The notes: a model not told the origin generated them from the letters alone. A stretch of 64,000 nucleotides of DNA from Haemaphysalis longicornis (GCA_013339765.2 CM023454.1:148427603-148491602); one strand, 5' to 3'. Shown: positions 1 to 12,009, numbered from the stretch's first letter. Translations and numbers: made by a program.

Positions 1-2245
1 CCGTTTTTCCAACTTTTATGCGCTCTCAGAGATGTGCATTACAAAAATCCTGCCGAGCTGATCATACGATACGTAGTACACAATCTAGCAGCAGCAGAAA
101 CTCAAGCACACAAACCTTAATTCTTTTGGTTTCTTAGCCATGTAGGAATCAATAGAAATGAGACAACCGATGGGTCTGCCGCAAAGGGCATTAAAGGAGA
201 AATAAAGCAAGTGCACATTCCTCGAAGTGATTCCGTGAAATTAAATACGGAGTGTACTGATAGGCAAGTGGTACTCGTCGTGACAATATGAAACAAACAA
301 ACCTCACATGGTTACACCCGCATTTGCAGAATGGGAATCAAGCAGGCACAAAGGACGCCTCACAGAAGTTATTTTATGCCGCCTCCGCATAGGACATACA
401 TATATAACCCATATTTTTTTCTTACGAGATGAAATTAAACAACGTGTAATGAATATGACCAAGAAATAAAGGTTACCCACATCTCACGCTTACGTAGAAA
501 ATTAAGCTCCTGTAAAAAAAGATTTAGGCAGTTATCAAAAAACGAATTCTATTTCATCATAGCTTAATCCTAGGTGACAATGCCCGTGTGGATGCTTCCT
601 CCATTTCTGGTTTTCTAAAAAGCCCAGCGCTACAAAGGAAAATCTAAAAGTCTTAAAACAACGAGCAAACGCACACAAAAGTAAAGAGAGAACTCCTCCG
701 TGGCGCCTGATTACTTTAGCGGCTTATGTGTCATTAGACCAAACACAACAGTACCAAAACCCATTTTAGAGCGATAATCTCTACCACGCATGAAGGTAAA
801 AAAACCCAGTTCTGTTGGTTGTCTATTGACGAAAACAGGCACTGTAAAGTGTACATAAAACGCGTGTAATGTGATATATTTTGAATTCAGGTATTGCGGG
901 GACGCAAACCCCTCCACTCGAGGTGAGGAGACCACTCGCGACGCCATCCTCCTTAGAGGGGCGAGGTCGATCCTCGCGCGTCTTACTTCTCTCTCTAGGG
1001 GGACACTGGGAAAACGCGCCAGAAAAGGTCACTAACGAGACCGCCTTCTGACGCCCATCGTGCGGTACGTATATCTTTTGAGCTGTTTTGAACGTGCTTG
1101 CATTGGCCGTTGTTCTCCTAAAGTGTGGACATGGGCCCCGCCGTGATGATTTGCGCATGAGTAGACTTCAGTAGAAGAAAATATGGAGGGAAGAAAAGAC
1201 GCCAGTTGAGGTTATTCTCACCAAAGTACAACACAACAGAATCAAGTAAAGAACCACGAATATGATGTAGCCGCGATGAAGTTGTTGATAACCCCTGGTA
1301 GTCGAGTAAAAAAACGTAAGCATGTTTAGGTTCCCAGAGGAAATTTTTAGGAAAAATTATGGAGCCTAATGCTCTAATATTGTTACATGGCGGGAAAACA
1401 GGTGAGCTGATCCATGGATAACGTTGAAGTTATCTATTTACAAAGAGGTGCGACTCCAGTATTCCCAGTGTGCACACCTGGGCCATAAAACATTCGCGCA
1501 GCATCACGCCCCTACACAAGAAGCAGAAGCCGATTGTCAATGTTTGGAAACATCATGGATATTCATTGGCTTTCCAGTTATCGGCAATTCATCGGTAACT
1601 TGGCTGAATGATTGAGCGCCAAGAAAACTGCCACCAGAACTATGGTCACACGGAAAGCCCATCGAACGGAGAGTTGTAGCAGATGGATAAAAGCACAATT
1701 TGGCCACACGTTTGCCGTGGGCGTGGGGTGTTGAACACGATGGTTAGAGCGGTGAAAAGGCAACAACGCAGCAACAAGTAGTTACCTTAAAGCGCCACAG
1801 CACAGTGCCACAAAACAAAGCCTACTCAAACTAAAGTGCGGGTTATTCGACATAGCGTGCGAGATAGTTTACACGTTGTGTAGGAACGGGTCATTTGGGT
1901 GTGCTTACGCCACGGTGTCCGTCGGACTACTTGAGCGTTGTCTGTAGGAATACTTGCGCGTTTTCTCCGCGGCTGGGCTGGCGGACGGACGCGCCACGCC
2001 CACGTCTGCGTATCGTTCGCTGCATTGAAACCGCCGTAGTACTCCTGTACGTGTCTGTGAGGCGCGTTTTAGTGTCGGTGGCTTTTAAGTATACCTTACT
2101 TGATTAATAACGTCGTTATCCTGCGGCGGTCGGCAGCTGAAAACGTGAGTCACCATTTCACTGTTCAGTGCCTAAACTTCAGCTGTCGTTTACAACAATT
2201 GGCTTGCGTGAGTGCTGCTTAGTGTTGTTGGTTCTTGAGAAGAAT
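1..2245. other. No recognisable gene
   Basis: This stretch contains only short open frames on either strand. None resembles a family I know and all lie among frequent stops. About 900-1150 is CpG-richer than its surroundings and 1895-2110 is GC-rich. Either could be a promoter or exon of a host gene, but I see no convincing splice-delimited coding frame. Confidence 0.5.
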
Positions 2246-2445
2246 TAGGCGGCCACATACATGTGGTTCTATTTGCGTGACCCCAGTTCTAGCTATCCTC
2301 AAAACGCTATCCTCAAAAGCAAAAACACCCGTGTGTACGAGATTTTGGCGCACGTTAAAGATCCCATGTGGTCAAAATTATTCCAGAGCCCTCCACTACG
2401 GCGTGCCTCATCGCCTGCGTTGACTCGGCGCGTTAAACCCTAGGA
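2246..2445 (+). repeat. Ruka-like tick SINE, 3' body
   Basis: The segment carries the ordered signature of ixodid tRNA-SINEs as I remember them. First comes a GGCGGCC block, then AAAAACACCCGTGTG, then GCACGTTAAAGATCCC, then CACTACGGCGTGCCTCAT, and finally a degenerate GTTAAACCC end. The tRNA-like head with A and B boxes is missing or diverged, so the copy is 5' truncated. Related copies lie at 4505-4800 and 52380-52485, both on the minus strand. SINEs of this kind encode no protein and move by LINE machinery. The family name is from memory and was not checked against a database. Confidence 0.7.
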
Positions 2446-3940
2446 GCAATCAATTCTGGCTGTCCTCTTTTTGGTTTTGTATGTTCCGAACAAGCGGCCG
2501 TGCTGCCACTGCAGGTTCACAAGGTCCAGCATGCGTTGAAGAAAGGCTAGTGTGCAGAGAAAAGTTACGGATGCATTAGGCTGCTTTAAATAAACTCTAG
2601 CTATAAATGATGCTTTTGTTTCAATATTTTCATGAGCAGCGTAAGGGCATTGTTGAGCGACAAATTAATTACAGGGCCTCTGGACATACCCGTCAGTTTC
2701 GTTTGCATCTGGCGTCTCTGACGAGGCAGAAGTTAGCGACGCCGACCGCAACACCGCAACCAGTTTAATACCCAGCCCTTTAGGTGTGTAGCTCCGCTAA
2801 AACTGTCACTTTCTTTGGTTCCTCCTTAACAATATAACGTAAGAAAATGTCACAAGGCCTTTTATCTACCTTTATGTTGGCATAGATATCTTGCAAAAAC
2901 ACGTAAAAGTTCGTGCGTTCCGAACCCATTGAATAGTGGTTGCCTTTTGTTCTGATCCCGCATTGTTAGAACTTACGCTAATAAAACGTTAACGGAACGA
3001 CATTTCTGCTGCAATTCATTGTTTATGGTACTAGAGTAGGCACAACAAAATTCCACGGAACCACTGGCGCGTTGCTTTGTCTATCGGTCTTTTTTCGTAT
3101 TACCTTGTGCCAGTGCCAGTGCCGTAAGTGTGAAGCCCATTTTCAGTGAAATTTCTGTATTTTCGCAAGAACTAGCCAAGTAACTGCTACTGTAAAATGC
3201 AGTATTCATAAAGAAATAGCACTAAGTTCAGCATGTTTGATGTTTCGTAGTGTGTGTTAACAAGCGAAAATTTAAACTGCATATTTTCACACGTGCATGT
3301 GCTAAGGATGGTACTAGGTGCTGTATTTAGAAAGCAGCCTGGATTTGGCCTTGTAGTGGACGATTTTTTACTTATTACAGGCGCAACAACTTAAACGTGT
3401 TTGCCGTGGACAAGTGGCGGAAGGAACAGAGAGAGCAAGCCTTCCAAGCTGAACTATTCTACAATAGTGCTGTTTGACGACACATTGTGATCTTGGCATG
3501 TCGGCAAATTAGCTGGGAAGAGCGTCTTGTTTTCATTTACCTGAATGATTCTGTTTTGTAGGCATCTCAAGCAGTTAAACGAAGCATAGATCTGTTCGCG
3601 CTTCATGAGCAGCGGTTTTTATTTTTTCTCGACTGTTGTGGTTGTGTTTGCTTTCGTGTTTGGGTTTTGATTAAACTTATTTCGTATTGTAGTGAGGTTT
3701 CTCGCTTTCTGGAAAATAAAACATGAATTGAAATAACTTTGATGTGTACAATAAAAAAGTAAGCAAAGAGACCAGGTGTGTTTTGTTGCTCAATTGGTTT
3801 TGGGAAGTCACATAATTATTTCGCAAATGCCATGCAGTTTCCTTATTATGCCTCGCTGTGTGATTTCTGTTGTACACATGCCATTGCACAGAAAATTATT
3901 TAATGAGCGACCACTAAGTAATTTCCTGTACATTGGTACG
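2446..3940. other. No recognisable gene
   Basis: AT-rich DNA with no supported coding frame. Short ORFs near 3677-3973 overlap on opposite strands and look random. Confidence 0.5.
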
Positions 3941-3963
3941 TATAACGCAGAATTCGGGCCTCG

Positions 3964-4275
3964 AGGGAACTAATACAATAGGGATTGGCCATAAGGACTG
4001 GCCACAAAAGCCAAAAATGTGAATGAAAATAGCTTGGGTCCACCCATGGCCATTATCATGGCAACATACTTTGCCAAGCGTTCTCCAATATTGGCCTTCA
4101 AGAGATTTGCGAATTGTTGCCTTGTCACCTTTCCCAAACACCACCCAATAATGGCGGCCGAGGTGTTGCCAAGCTCGGAAATATTGGCCACTAACAATTT
4201 GCCATGCTTGGGCTTGGCAATTTTCGCTGCCTTGACCCTTCCACTTCGTTGTCGTTGGTGGGTCACGGCACAATA
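3964..4275. repeat. TTGGC/GCCAA-rich segment
   Basis: Over roughly 300 bases the pentamer TTGGC or its complement GCCAA recurs about a dozen times in both orientations, for example GGCCATAAGGACTGGCC near 3984, TTGCCAAG near 4069 and 4167, and TTGGCCACTAA near 4186. The density and alternation make long ORFs on both strands (3914-4483 minus among them), which I regard as a by-product. It may be a diverged foldback repeat or a cluster of NFI-type half sites. No family is recognised. Confidence 0.4.
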
Positions 4276-4504
4276 ATTGTCCTGTGACGTCACCACCTTG
4301 TGAGTGCGACACTTTCGGTCCAGGCAGAGTTAAGGTGACGATTGTAATGCGGGTGAGCAATCCAGTGAAAGTGTACGCGAAAGAATCAGTTGGCGCCACG
4401 GATTCCGGTAATGCAATACTACGGATTTGCCCAGTTTTACATCTGATCTGTTGCAGTCCGGACTGAAAAATTTGTGGTTTCACTTCTGATAAGTGATTGA
4501 TTCA

Positions 4505-4800
4505 GTAATAGACTGATTCGGGGTTTGATGCGCCGTAGGTACACTGGGCCATGCGTTGTCACAATGGAGGGCTCTATGACAAATTCGACCGCCTGGGCAT
4601 CGCCATTGGGGGCCAAAACCTCCACACAAATCCGTTCTCACTTTTCGGTTCCATCCGAAAAGCAGCCAGGACAACAGAGCTGAAACCCGTGTCCTCGGGA
4701 TCAGCACCGCCACGCCACAGCCACTCAGCCATACCGGCGGGTACAATGCGGGAAAGCAAAACTGCAGCTTTATGCACCGTTTGCATCCCAACTAAACTAC
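4505..4800 (-). repeat. Ruka-like tRNA-derived SINE, with head
   Basis: Read on the minus strand, the sequence starts with a tRNA-like module. It has an A-box-like GTATGGCTGAGTGG near 4735 and a degenerate B box GGTTTCAGCTC near 4680. After that come the body blocks (TTTCGGATGGAACCG, AGCCCTCCATTGTG). The layout matches polymerase-III tRNA-SINEs of hard ticks. The B box departs from GGTTCGANTCC, so internal promoter activity is doubtful. It is a longer copy than the one at 2246-2445. Confidence 0.6.
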
Positions 4801-6462
4801 TGCAACCTTGTCTAGGATACAAACACAGTACAAAAGATACATACAAACCATGGCCGACAGAAAACAGCGGTTCGTTTCACCACAAACATATTGTACTTTC
4901 ACACAACACAGAGCTTGTTTCGTAAATATGTAGCAATAAATGCGACAGAGCCTTATGATTTTCGGCTACTTTATACTTGTAATTTAGTAGCAAGCTGTAG
5001 CTTTTTACCTATTATTTCTTTATTTGAAATACTACTAGTCGCTTTTGCGAGCCCAAGGTGTTACCACACCTAGATATACATGATCTATAACAGTAATAGA
5101 GTAATCACAATTCAGCAGATAATATAAAAGTCGCAAATAAACACTACTACGCTCATAAAAACGGAACATGCAGGCTTTGTTGTCACCGCGAAGGGTTCAA
5201 TTTTGGCATAAAATGAAACTGTGCGACTCCCAGTTTAACAAAGCTTGGGGAACAGAACCGAGAAGTGTACTTGTCTGAACGTCACGTTTTATTTATCTCC
5301 AAGTTGAAGGTTGAGCTTGCGTGCAGAGATACTTATACAAAACTAAACAAACAGAAATATATATTGTTGCAAAAGTCAGGAATAAAGCAGGAATAAACAG
5401 TCAAGAGGTACCTCAAAACATACATTTCAACTCGCCGTGCACCCTTACAAAGGCCTAAGGGGCTGTGCACTGTGCATCGTACTGCAGCGTGACGTCCATG
5501 TGGACTTATTGAAAAACTTTCCAACTCTGTATTCTTTTCCTCTCAGGCGCAAACATTCCCTATTCCTGAAAAAACCTGATACCCAATAGTTTTGCCAGCT
5601 AGCGGTACAACACACTGATTCCAACACCCCCCTTACTCATATGTGGCATTTTTATGACTAACTAAATTTTTCAATAACTACAGCAGTTCGTGTTGTTTGC
5701 TGAACAAAGTTGAAAGATGGAATTATTACATTTATAATGGTTCTCCCTGTCAGGTGCGCCAGTACGTCTTATGATGTTGAGAGGAATGTTGAGGAACGTT
5801 CAAAGCTGTATTTACAGGTTTTTAGGTTGGATTTTGTGGGTGAGCTTGTCGAAATATCAATATTTATTTGTTAAAGGGATTGGTACATATTCTTAGAATA
5901 TAGCTATAGTATTGCCACAGACTACTTTGTAGAGTTTATTTGAATTGTGCTAATCATAAGCAATAATTTTTGCCCATTTTTGTTGCATACAATTTTAATA
6001 TATGGCGTCAATTACAGTTCCCACCAAAATATTTCTTTCTGTCTGTATCGATATATTATCATCCACTTTGTGTTCGTGAATCCCCGCTGCTTTGTACGGT
6101 TCCCGATGTCGCCTTGAGTGGTCAGAGAAGCGCGTTAGGCCTCAGTAGCCTTGGTGAATTGAATATTGCAAATAAAACAATTCTGGATTACAGAGTTTGG
6201 GTGAAGCCTGGCCCAGCAACACCGACGTCTGCAGTTGTGACAAAGCGTTTGATTCTACATTTGATCTGTACAATGTCCAGCACTTTATTTGTTTCGTTGC
6301 GCAACCTGTACTCTTTTCTTCGTTATGTCAGCTTGTTTCATGTAGCTCTTTTAGCTTCTCTGTTCTCTGTACTGCCTTCTCAGGTGGTGATCGCTGTTTT
6401 ATTTTTCAAATATAGCCGCTTATTGATTTTATCTTCATTCCTCTAAAGTGAGCTGCTGGAAT
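4801..6462. other. No recognisable gene
   Basis: AT-rich, with scattered short ORFs. The longest, on plus at 5970-6446, is hydrophobic and low-complexity with no recognised motif, so I do not call it a gene. Confidence 0.45.
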
Positions 6463-7325
6463 TCATTTTTCTCTTTTTATAAAGCGATTTGGTAATCCCA
6501 GTTTTCCCTCAAGTAGTTTTTTTCTCTTCAACATGTAAGCCATAACATTAGCTGCTATAGTGTCGCAGATTAGTTCGCCCGGTTCCACATACACCAGGAA
6601 TAGACCAGGTAACAATTTCAAAGTAGGGTGTAAACTCTCTGTGGTCCTTTCCGAAAGGCCCTGTTTTCATCCTTTTTAGATCCTGCAACCTCTTATAGAG
6701 TGGTTCGGGGACTGAGCTACTTTCTGCGTTGTTATGATTGCTGCCGTTTTTCCTCCAAATTTGTAGGTCTAACTTGCGTTCTGTGTCAACCATTACCAAC
6801 TGGTTTTCTACACCACCAAGCAGCCACAGTGATAAGTGTATAAAAGAATCTTTTATGTTGTCGTGCATATTAAAAGATGAAATCATTTCACCTGAACCTT
6901 TGAACTCACCCATATCTCTTTCGAAACAGTATGTTAATGTTTACATTGTCAGCACAAATTTCATTTCTGTTATACAAATCTGGAAATTCTGGCCATGTGG
7001 TATTACGTCTTCGTGTTTTGAGAAAACGTATGTTCTTGTTTAGCTTTATGCCCTCTTTTAAAAGCTATCTTTTCAGTAATAGCCATTCCTAAGAACCATT
7101 TGTTCCATTCTTCTGACACGTTCCACCCTAGTGGGCCTACTCGTCTATGACAAGCTGACTTGTCACAAACGACGGTCTTAGAGGTACGTCTCGGCTAAGG
7201 CGTACCGTATAATATTCATGCTTAAAGTGCGTTCGAATTTCAACCCGCTTAATTAGGAAGCATCGTTCCACGTGCAGGAGAGATACGTGTCTGATTAAAG
7301 TTTTTATTTGTTTTTTATTTCGCAT
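6463..7325 (-). pseudogene. Endogenous orthomyxovirus PB2-like fragment (decayed)
   Basis: Four minus-strand frame segments lie in order, joined by frameshifts: about 7140-7003, 7037-6915, 6913-6605 and 6600-6463. A further open segment upstream (7325-7140) may be its start. Their spacing and landmark residues recall the N-terminal third of orthomyxovirus PB2, the cap-binding subunit of the viral polymerase. The landmarks are a W..WF.GMAITEK stretch, a WRKNG followed about 14 residues on by a Y..L..LKR..TGPFG block, and an NVMAYMLKRK stretch. At least three frameshifts and one stop break it, so it cannot encode a working subunit. No other genome segment is seen nearby. The match was judged by eye. 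Alternatives are another negative-strand virus gene or a dead host gene. Confidence 0.5.
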
Positions 7326-7740
7326 TCAGGTCACGTAGTAGCACATTTCCATGAAAAAATTGTTCATGGTAGCTTCCACCTAACTTCGTGATTTTTACGT
7401 TCTTATCTACGTATACAGGAGCGTAGAGAAGCTGAGGGCATGGTTTTCTAATAGCATGGAATGTACATTGGTTTCTTATGTTACATATAACGCATACAGG
7501 TAAATAGGCTTTGCTTTATGATGCAGCCAAATAAACTACCGCTTTTCTAATTGACACCGCATTTTGATTCTCTTCTGAGGCTGAAGTGAATTCTATTTTG
7601 CCTAAAGGCTTGACTTAAACCAACGAATGTCGCAGTGTATAACTCTAACGATATAATTTAAACCTATGTACAATAATAACTAATCACTATATCCAAAGTG
7701 CTCTTGGCAATCTCGCTGTTAGGAGTCAGTACTTCCTTAT
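7326..7740. other. No recognisable gene
   Basis: AT-rich spacer between the PB2-like fossil and the tRNA-like repeat unit; nothing supported. Confidence 0.5.
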
Positions 7741-7851
7741 TTGTATGGACGCCCTGCTTCGGCACATTGAAAAGAAGGTCCGCTTCTCCCCGTGTGGTCA
7801 GAGTGGCGCTGGCTACCGCCCTGAAGCGCCAGATGCAGTTGTAGTAAATAT
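7741..7851 (+). repeat. Left half of 480-bp tRNA-like repeat unit
   Basis: The stretch with TTGAAAAGAAGGTC, CCCGTGTGGTCAGAGTGG, CGCTGGCTACC and GCAGTTGTAGTAAATAT matches the corresponding part of the tandem units at 38.4-40.4 kb. It stops exactly where the LTR of the next element begins, and the unit resumes at 11671. This half is therefore the left flank of an insertion site. Confidence 0.75.
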
Positions 7852-8706
7852 TGTCGCGAAGCCGAGGTGTCTTGATGTTGTTCGTTCGGTTTTTGCGTTC
7901 TGTGCCCACAGCCAGGGCTCTTCCTCCAAAGTGTTGTGTGTAAAAGCGCTTCGGACGCGGCTGGGCCCTGGCCCTTTTTTCTAAGAAACGCAGGCCGGGT
8001 GTGTGTTGGCCCGTCGGCCGACCCGGGAGACGCGGCTCTCGAGAGGGACCCTCCGCGCATCTTGTATTACCGCAGGCACTGGCGTCTCCGACTCCCGTTG
8101 CGCGCCTACGCGGACCGCTGTGTTCTTCCGACGACCTTCCTGTTTCTTTTCGTGTTTACTTTAGTGTGTTTTGCCAAACTACTTGCTCTACGCCCGTAAT
8201 TCTCCAAGCGCGCGTTTTCGAGTCGGAACCTTGTGTCTGTGTTTTTGGTCCTTTTCACTTTGGCGGGGACATGTCTGATTGGAGCTAAGAAGCGTCCTCC
8301 TGATTGGCTGCGGGTGTGCCTTAGCCTTTTTCCGCGTGGTCCGCACACGCTAGGATGCGCTTTTTCCCCCAATGCGTCCCCCCAAAGCAAACATAACGCG
8401 GCCCCTCTGGCGATTGAGGGCGAGAGGGCGAGCAACACCAGGAGAGCCGCTTGCTGCCGATCGTCGGGGAGACGCCGGGAGCCCTTCGCCCGCCAACCAT
8501 GTTTCGTTAAGTACTCTGAATCTTTGACTGCTTTTTCATCTATGTAATAAGTGTAATTGTTTCAAGTTTGTATGTGCTAAATGTCACCAATGTCATCAGT
8601 AAAGTAAACAAGTTAACCTTAAAACTTCTTCGACGTCTCGACTTCTTCCTTCCAATCTTCATGCTACAGTAGCGGCAGTATGTAACCAAAAAAATGCTAC
8701 GTTACA
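7852..8706 (+). repeat. 5' LTR of LARD-like element
   Basis: 855 bp, starts TGTCGCGAAG and ends CTACGTTACA. It is GC-rich in its first half and AT-rich near the end (CTATGTAATAAG). It matches 10817-11670 along its length with scattered substitutions and short indels. Short ORFs inside both LTRs are duplicated only because the LTR is duplicated. Confidence 0.9.
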
Positions 8707-10816
8707 AAAGTGGTGATCGGTGCGCGGTAGCGAAGACCCCCTCTGCCATCATGGGCTCCCCCCTACTCATTGCTCGGCTTCTTGCTGCTCATCTTCGAGT
8801 TCTCCTTCTTCTTGACTGGGCAAGAATCTCCAGTTTTCACGTCACCGGTCCTGACACCGTGGTCTGCAAGTGCAAGCGACATGTGAGACAGCGCGAAAGA
8901 CTGTCTAACTCTACGATCGTCACCGCGCTATCAGCCCGAGGCAAGCCGGGCCCGTCATGCTCGCCACCGGCTCCTTCGAAGAAGAGCCCCCGACCCCGAC
9001 ACGGACCGAATGTCGGCGCGACCGCCACTCTCCATCGCGGCGGCGAGCCTCCCGCGCACGCAGTAAGGTGAGAGATTTTTGCCTCTCGGCTCACCGCATG
9101 CTGTGGGCCTGTAGGCTTTTCTTCTCCGCGTGTCCGGGGCGCCCACTGATTGGTTGTCTTTGGTTAATTTCCTTGCCAGCACCAGCCTGCTTATGTAACT
9201 AGCCGCTGTTGATGCTGAGGCAAAAATTTATGAGCGTGCAGCCGTTTTTTCGTGGGGTATGTGGGCTCTTCGCGCGGGAGTTGGACAGCTTTGTAGTCAG
9301 AATCTTAACGGCACAAGCGTTCGGCTCTCCCGGCGAAGGAGCCCCGAAGAAGAAGACCCCCACGCGCCTATGAAAAGGCTGATTTTTGCGCAGATCTCGC
9401 TATATTAGAGACTGCTGATATCCGTTTCCTCGGCTCCTTTCCACCGAAGTTAGGTTTTGTCTTGAAGCAAATACGGCAGCCACTTCGGGGTTGGGGGTCT
9501 GAGGGAAACGAGGAGTTGAGAAGATGTTTCCGCTGCACGACGCTACTCGAAGTACAAACAAAGACACCAGCAGGGGTGCCCGGGATGCCGCGGACGGGGA
9601 GAGCTCGCGGGTATGCAGTTCTGCGAATGCGTCGGGTTGGCGGAAGTTTCTCACCACTGCTGAGATTTGACTCTTTTCTTTCTTTGTAAGCATGTACGAT
9701 AGCGAATATGTAGTTTTGAAGTCTTCTTTGTTAATTTATCATGTTTTACCTGTATCATTTCCGCTCGTGTTCCTGAACAAGTATGAATGTTTTTTTTTTC
9801 TTCGCTTTTATTGTTTGTATCGGAGTATTGAGCGGTTAGGAGCGTCTGATGGGTTCTGAAAGGCTTCGTGAGGCGCCAATGTTTATTTGGTATCATACTT
9901 CAAGTGCGCGACCACCAAGTTTTGACTTTTGTAGCTTTTATGTTTAGATGGTTGGCAGTTTCTCTCGGAAGTCATTTTTTTAACCGTTTTGTTGTGTTGG
10001 TTTCTAGCAGTTTTCTTGCAACTCGTTTTCGTAGCCGTTCCTTTATGTTGTTTGCTAATGTTTGAACAAGCGTTTCGATTTACTTCGAGTGCGTATTTGT
10101 CATATCACACGAGTTGGCGGCAGAACAAGTAGAGTTGAATATAAGTGGAAATGTGTTGTTTATAGTGCCCAAGAGTGCGTAGATTTCAACTAGCGCGTCA
10201 GACATAACTACAATACGGTGAGCCCTTGTATATAATTTTATTTCAGTTTTTCTAGTGCCTTCTTATGAACTATTTGTACTCCTATCTTTAAGGCACTGAG
10301 TATTTGCTTGAGTGACGATGGCCGAGAATGCGCTTGTTTTTCTTTTTATTTGCGGTTACTTGAAGTTGGCTAGAGGATAGCTTCAGTGTTATGTTTATGC
10401 GACCTGTTGTTCAAGGACACATTTTGTTTCGAGTCTAGCTCCCCAGAATTGAGTGTGCCGACCGGCTAGCGAAACTGGTTTTTCGATCTTTTTAGTGTAT
10501 GAGTTTTAGAATGCGCATGTTATTTTGATGTTATTCATGGTGTCCTTGTTATTTTCTTGTGTCGTGTGAATGGAATGTTTTCTCCTGTGTCGTCAAGAGA
10601 CTGTGCGCGCGTGAAGTGAAGAACGGAACTCCACTAAGTTGTGCATTGACTGATTCAGCAGAGATAGTTTGTCGACTCCTGTGTTTGAGTCTGTGTTTCT
10701 TCTTCTTGAGTTCGTATGCCATGTCATTTGAGTATCACCGTCAGTTTGTGAAAATGTGTTTTTATGGTTTAGACTTCGTGCAAGAGTGAGGGCACTCTTT
10801 TTTCCGTCGGGGAAGG
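8707..10816 (+). other. Internal non-coding region of LARD-like element
   Basis: The interior starts AAAGTGGTGATCGG, the position of a primer-binding site, though I cannot assign the tRNA. 8707-9200 is GC-rich with overlapping ORFs on both strands up to 125 residues (8694-9071 plus). They show no zinc knuckle, capsid or pol motif. 9200-10800 is AT-rich with short frames only. It may hold packaging signals, but nothing visible proves it. Confidence 0.7.
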
Positions 10817-11670
10817 TGTCGCGAAGCCGAGGTCTCTTGATGTTTGTTCGTTCGGTTTTTGAGTTCTGTGCCCGCAGCCAGGGCTCTTCCTCCAAAGTGT
10901 TGTGTGTAAAAGCGCTTCGGACGCAGCTGGGGCCCTGGCCCTTTTTTCTAAGAAATGCAGGCCGGGTGTGTGTTGGCCCATCGGCCGACCCAGGAGACGC
11001 GGCTCTCGAGAGGGACCCTCCGCGCATCTTGTATTACCGCAGGCACTGGCGTCTCCGACCCCCGTTGCGCGCCTACGCGGGCCGCTGTGTTCTTCCGACG
11101 ACCTTCCTGTTTCTTCCCCTGTTTACTTTAGTGTGTTTTGTCTAACTACTTGCTCTACGCCCGTAATTCTCCAAGCGCGCGTTTTCGAGTCGGAACCTTG
11201 TGTCTGTGTTTTTGGTCTTTTCACTTTGGCGGGGGACATGTCTGATTGGAGCTAAGAAGCGTCCTCTGATTGGCTGCGGGTGTGCCTTAGCCTTTTTCCG
11301 CGCGGTCTGCACACGCTAGGATGCGCTTTTTCCCCAGTGTGTCCCACCAAAGCAAATATAACGCGGCCCCTCTGGCGATTGAGGGCGAGAGGGCGAGCAA
11401 CACCAGGAGAGCGCTTGCTGCCGATCGTCGGGGAGACGCCGGGAGCCCTTCGCCCGCCAAACATGTTCGTAAGTACTCTGAATTCTGTTGACTCCTTTTC
11501 AATCTATGTAATAAGTGTAATTGTTTCAAGTTTGTATGTGCTAAATGTCACCAATGTCATCACAAAGTAAACAAGTTAACCTTAAAACTTCTTCGCGTCT
11601 CGACTTCTTCCTTCCAATCTTCATGCTTCAGTAGCGGCAGTATGTAACCAAAAAAAAAAAATACGTTACA
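10817..11670 (+). repeat. 3' LTR of LARD-like element
   Basis: 854 bp, begins TGTCGCGAAG straight after GGGGAAGG and ends ATACGTTACA after an A-run of about twelve that is longer than in the 5' LTR. It is followed by the ATAT target duplication. Confidence 0.9.
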
Positions 11671-11880
11671 ATATCTAATCCCCCGAATGTGAAGGATAGC
11701 ACAGTCGCAAAGACAGCCGGATTGGTAAGGCATTCGAGATCAAATTGAATGGCATGGGTTCACTCCCCCCTCTGGGGCGTGTTTTTTGTCGTAAATTTAC
11801 AAAATGATAACTTCACTAACAGCAATAAAAAAACTAATCATTCCTCTATGCATCTGTAGGTGCTGAAGGCTGCCGACATA
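11671..11880 (+). repeat. Right half of 480-bp tRNA-like repeat unit
   Basis: Continues the unit interrupted at 7851. It has the ACACAGTCGC lead, a tRNA-like part (GCCGGATTGGTAAGGCATTCGAG near 11715), a degenerate B box GGGTTCACTCCC, then AACTTCACTAAC and CTATGCATCTGTAGG. It is diverged from the array copies. Confidence 0.7.
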
Positions 11881-11924
11881 TCCTTCTTCTCTCTAATTCT
11901 CAACGAGGCCATTATTTCCTACCA

Positions 11925-11982
11925 TATATCTCTCTCTCTCTCTCTCTATTAATAAATAAAAAATATTTATATATATATATGG
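11925..11982. repeat. (TC)n and (TA)n microsatellites
   Basis: A run of TCTCTC about 25 bases long is followed within 20 bases by a short TATATA run. Simple sequence only. Confidence 0.85.
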
Positions 11983-12009
11983 GCAATGACGGGCTTTTTA
12001 ATAAGAGAA

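Larger units (their letters stand above)
7852..11670 (+). mobile_element. Complete LTR element lacking pol (LARD-like)
   Basis: Two near-identical direct repeats (7852-8706 and 10817-11670), beginning TGTCGCG and ending GTTACA, enclose 2110 bp. The bases ATAT occur immediately outside both ends, a 4-bp target duplication. The flanks rejoin into a tRNA-like repeat unit whose intact copies are at 38.4-40.4 kb. A purine-rich GGGGAAGG precedes the 3' LTR, as expected of a polypurine tract. The interior has no protease, RT, RNase H or integrase, so the element must have been mobilised in trans. It resembles a large retrotransposon derivative. Strand is set by the polypurine tract. The LTRs differ by a few percent by eye, so the insertion is not recent. 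Confidence 0.88.

Noticed and set aside
3914..4483. 189-residue minus ORF
   Set aside because: Overlaps other long frames on both strands in a TTGGC-repeat segment; no recognised motif; composition explains the open frame.
5970..6446. 158-residue plus ORF with hydrophobic C-terminus
   Set aside because: AT-rich, T-rich DNA gives Leu/Phe/Ser runs; no family features or gene structure.
8837..9202. Overlapping GC-rich ORFs inside the LARD-like element as gag
   Set aside because: No zinc knuckle, capsid motif or protease downstream; open frames follow from GC content.
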